64,000 nucleotides of DNA from an uncultured Myxococcales bacterium. Lineage in GTDB: Bacteria > Myxococcota_A > UBA9042. Each line of letters begins with the position of its first letter. Positions within the stretch are counted from its first letter, which is position 1. The DNA is taken from assembly GCA_903840165.1 (NCBI GenBank), contig CAIMEY010000078.1, positions 124,001 through 188,000 of the forward strand, in the 5' to 3' direction. The notes beneath the pieces were generated by a model. The model was not told the origin of the DNA. It saw only the letters and a list, made by a program, of their open reading frames with translations, and made no database searches. Of this stretch, positions 63,209-64,000 are shown piece by piece. Made by a program: the position numbers and the translations under genes.

Positions 63209-64000
63209 GCCTGGGCCTCCGGCGCAATCATCGCCAAGATCACGGGTTCGCCACTCACGGATGCCTCAGCGCTAACGGCCTGCGGAGAACTGTCGGGTGA
63301 AACATCGTCAAGCGCTTGACCTTCTGCGTGGATGCAGCCATCGGTCATCCGCACCACGCGCCGCATACGCCGAGCGAGCTCCATATTGTGGCTGACGACG
63401 ACAAAGGCAGTGCCGGTTTCTGCGTTCAATTGCTCCATTAATTCATGCATATCTTCGGCCGTGCGCCCGTCCAGATTACCCGTTGGCTCATCGGCCAGAA
63501 CCACCGCGGGTTGCATAACCAGGGCCCGGGCCAACGCGACGCGCTGCTGCTCGCCGCCCGACAACTCGCCGGGATGGTGATCGCCGCGATCGGCCAAGCC
63601 AACGCGACGCAACAACTCCGTAGCCCTTTGCCGGCTTAGTCGCAGGTCGGCGCGTGCGATCAGGGTCGGCATGAGGACATTCTCAAACGCCGTAAGTTCT
63701 GGCAATAAATGGTGAAACTGAAAGACGAAGCCGATATTGCTGTTGCGGAACGCCGCTAGGTCCGCATCGCTCAGCGATTCTAAGCTCTTGCCTTTGTAGA
63801 CGATTTGCCCTTGGCTCGGTCGATCGAGGGTGCCCAGCAGATGCAGCAGCGTCGATTTGCCCGAACCGGAGCGACCGACGATGCCGACCATGTCGCCCGG
63901 AAACACATCCAAATCACAGCCTTTGAGCACTTCAATGCGGCGATTGCCCAGGTCAAACCACTTGCAAAGGCCAGTGGCACGGATCAACGCCTGCGGCGAA
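63205..64000 (-). CDS. lolD: Lipoprotein-exporting ABC ATPase LolD (start at or beyond the window edge)
   Basis: At least 260 residues. TTG (complement ending 63987) is the only candidate start inside, but the frame remains open to the edge and the upstream residues S-P-Q-A-L fit a normal N-terminus, so the true start is probably outside. It energises the LolCE release of lipoproteins from the inner membrane, essential in a genome with so many lipoproteins. Marks: G-R-S-G-S-G-K-S-T (Walker A), Q-F-H-H-L-L-P-E-L-T-A-x-E-N-V (LolD/MacB-like Q-loop region), L-S-G-G-E-Q-Q-R-V signature, L-A-D-E-P-T-G-N-L-D and V-S-H-N. A Glu/Ser/Pro tail of ~35 residues is longer than usual. LolC/E would be upstream, beyond the window. 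Confidence 0.9.
   Translation of the reverse strand, partial: SPQALIRATGLCKWFDLGNRRIEVLKGCDLDVFPGDMVGIVGRSGSGKSTLLHLLGTLDRPSQGQIVYKGKSLESLSDADLAAFRNSNIGFVFQFHHLLPELTAFENVLMPTLIARADLRLSRQRATELLRRVGLADRGDHHPGELSGGEQQRVALARALVMQPAVVLADEPTGNLDGRTAEDMHELMEQLNAETGTAFVVVSHNMELARRMRRVVRMTDGCIHAEGQALDDVSPDSSPQAVSAEASVSGEPVILAMIAPEAQA

Overview
The window looks like a high-GC, diderm, heterotrophic bacterium of the Myxococcota (former Deltaproteobacteria), probably from a lineague without close reference strains. This is inferred from outer-membrane assembly genes (BamA, LolD, OmpH/Skp, an OmpA-type lipoprotein, a TonB-type receptor), from Myxococcus-type Cys-rich repeats and MopE-like Cys/Asp motifs, and from the density of secreted lipoproteins: about fourteen of some 44 genes carry a type II signal peptide. 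I saw no phage, transposon, CRISPR array, tRNA or rRNA.

Layout. 1-3000: the 3' end of mutS2, a degenerate NlpC/P60-like secreted protein and a lipoprotein with three repeated beta modules. 3165-10032: a compact vitamin B12 uptake operon, made of a cobalamin riboswitch, a BtuB-type receptor, a beta-propeller lipoprotein in the place where Bacteroides has BtuG, BtuF, and a single polypeptide that fuses permease BtuC to ATPase BtuD. 10050-12540: small genes including a CinA N-domain protein with a low-complexity tail. 12748-19286: a barrel-like outer-membrane protein and a 1622-residue metzincin-like lipoprotein, closed by a strong terminator. 19523-32353: speD, two giant Cys-rich repeat lipoproteins, a SprT/DUF2786 protein, further lipoproteins and a BKACE (DUF849) enzyme that seems to start at CTG. 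32494-38977: a two-subunit biotin-dependent acyl-CoA carboxylase, an M20 amidohydrolase, pyrD and a short ExbB-like membrane protein. 39188-44051: envelope genes around ubiB and an OmpA-type lipoprotein. 44072-51179: a CsgG/TolB-like protein with a lipidated GH1 glycosidase, an S46 peptidase and a Tat-exported PQQ-type propeller. 51372-55055: the third Cys-rich giant, ending in FG-GAP/VCBS repeats. 55147-64000: gyrB, ompH, a PPC-repeat lipoprotein, a thioredoxin-fold protein, bamA and lolD.

The most distinctive content is (1) the B12 operon with the fused BtuC-BtuD and the BtuG-like lipoprotein, and (2) a family of three lipoproteins built from two Cys half-modules that alternate along the chain, share one N-terminal head and differ in their C-terminal ends. 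Many extracellular hydrolases and surface proteins, together with LolD/BamA, fit a predatory or saprophytic, protein-degrading life style; that is inference.
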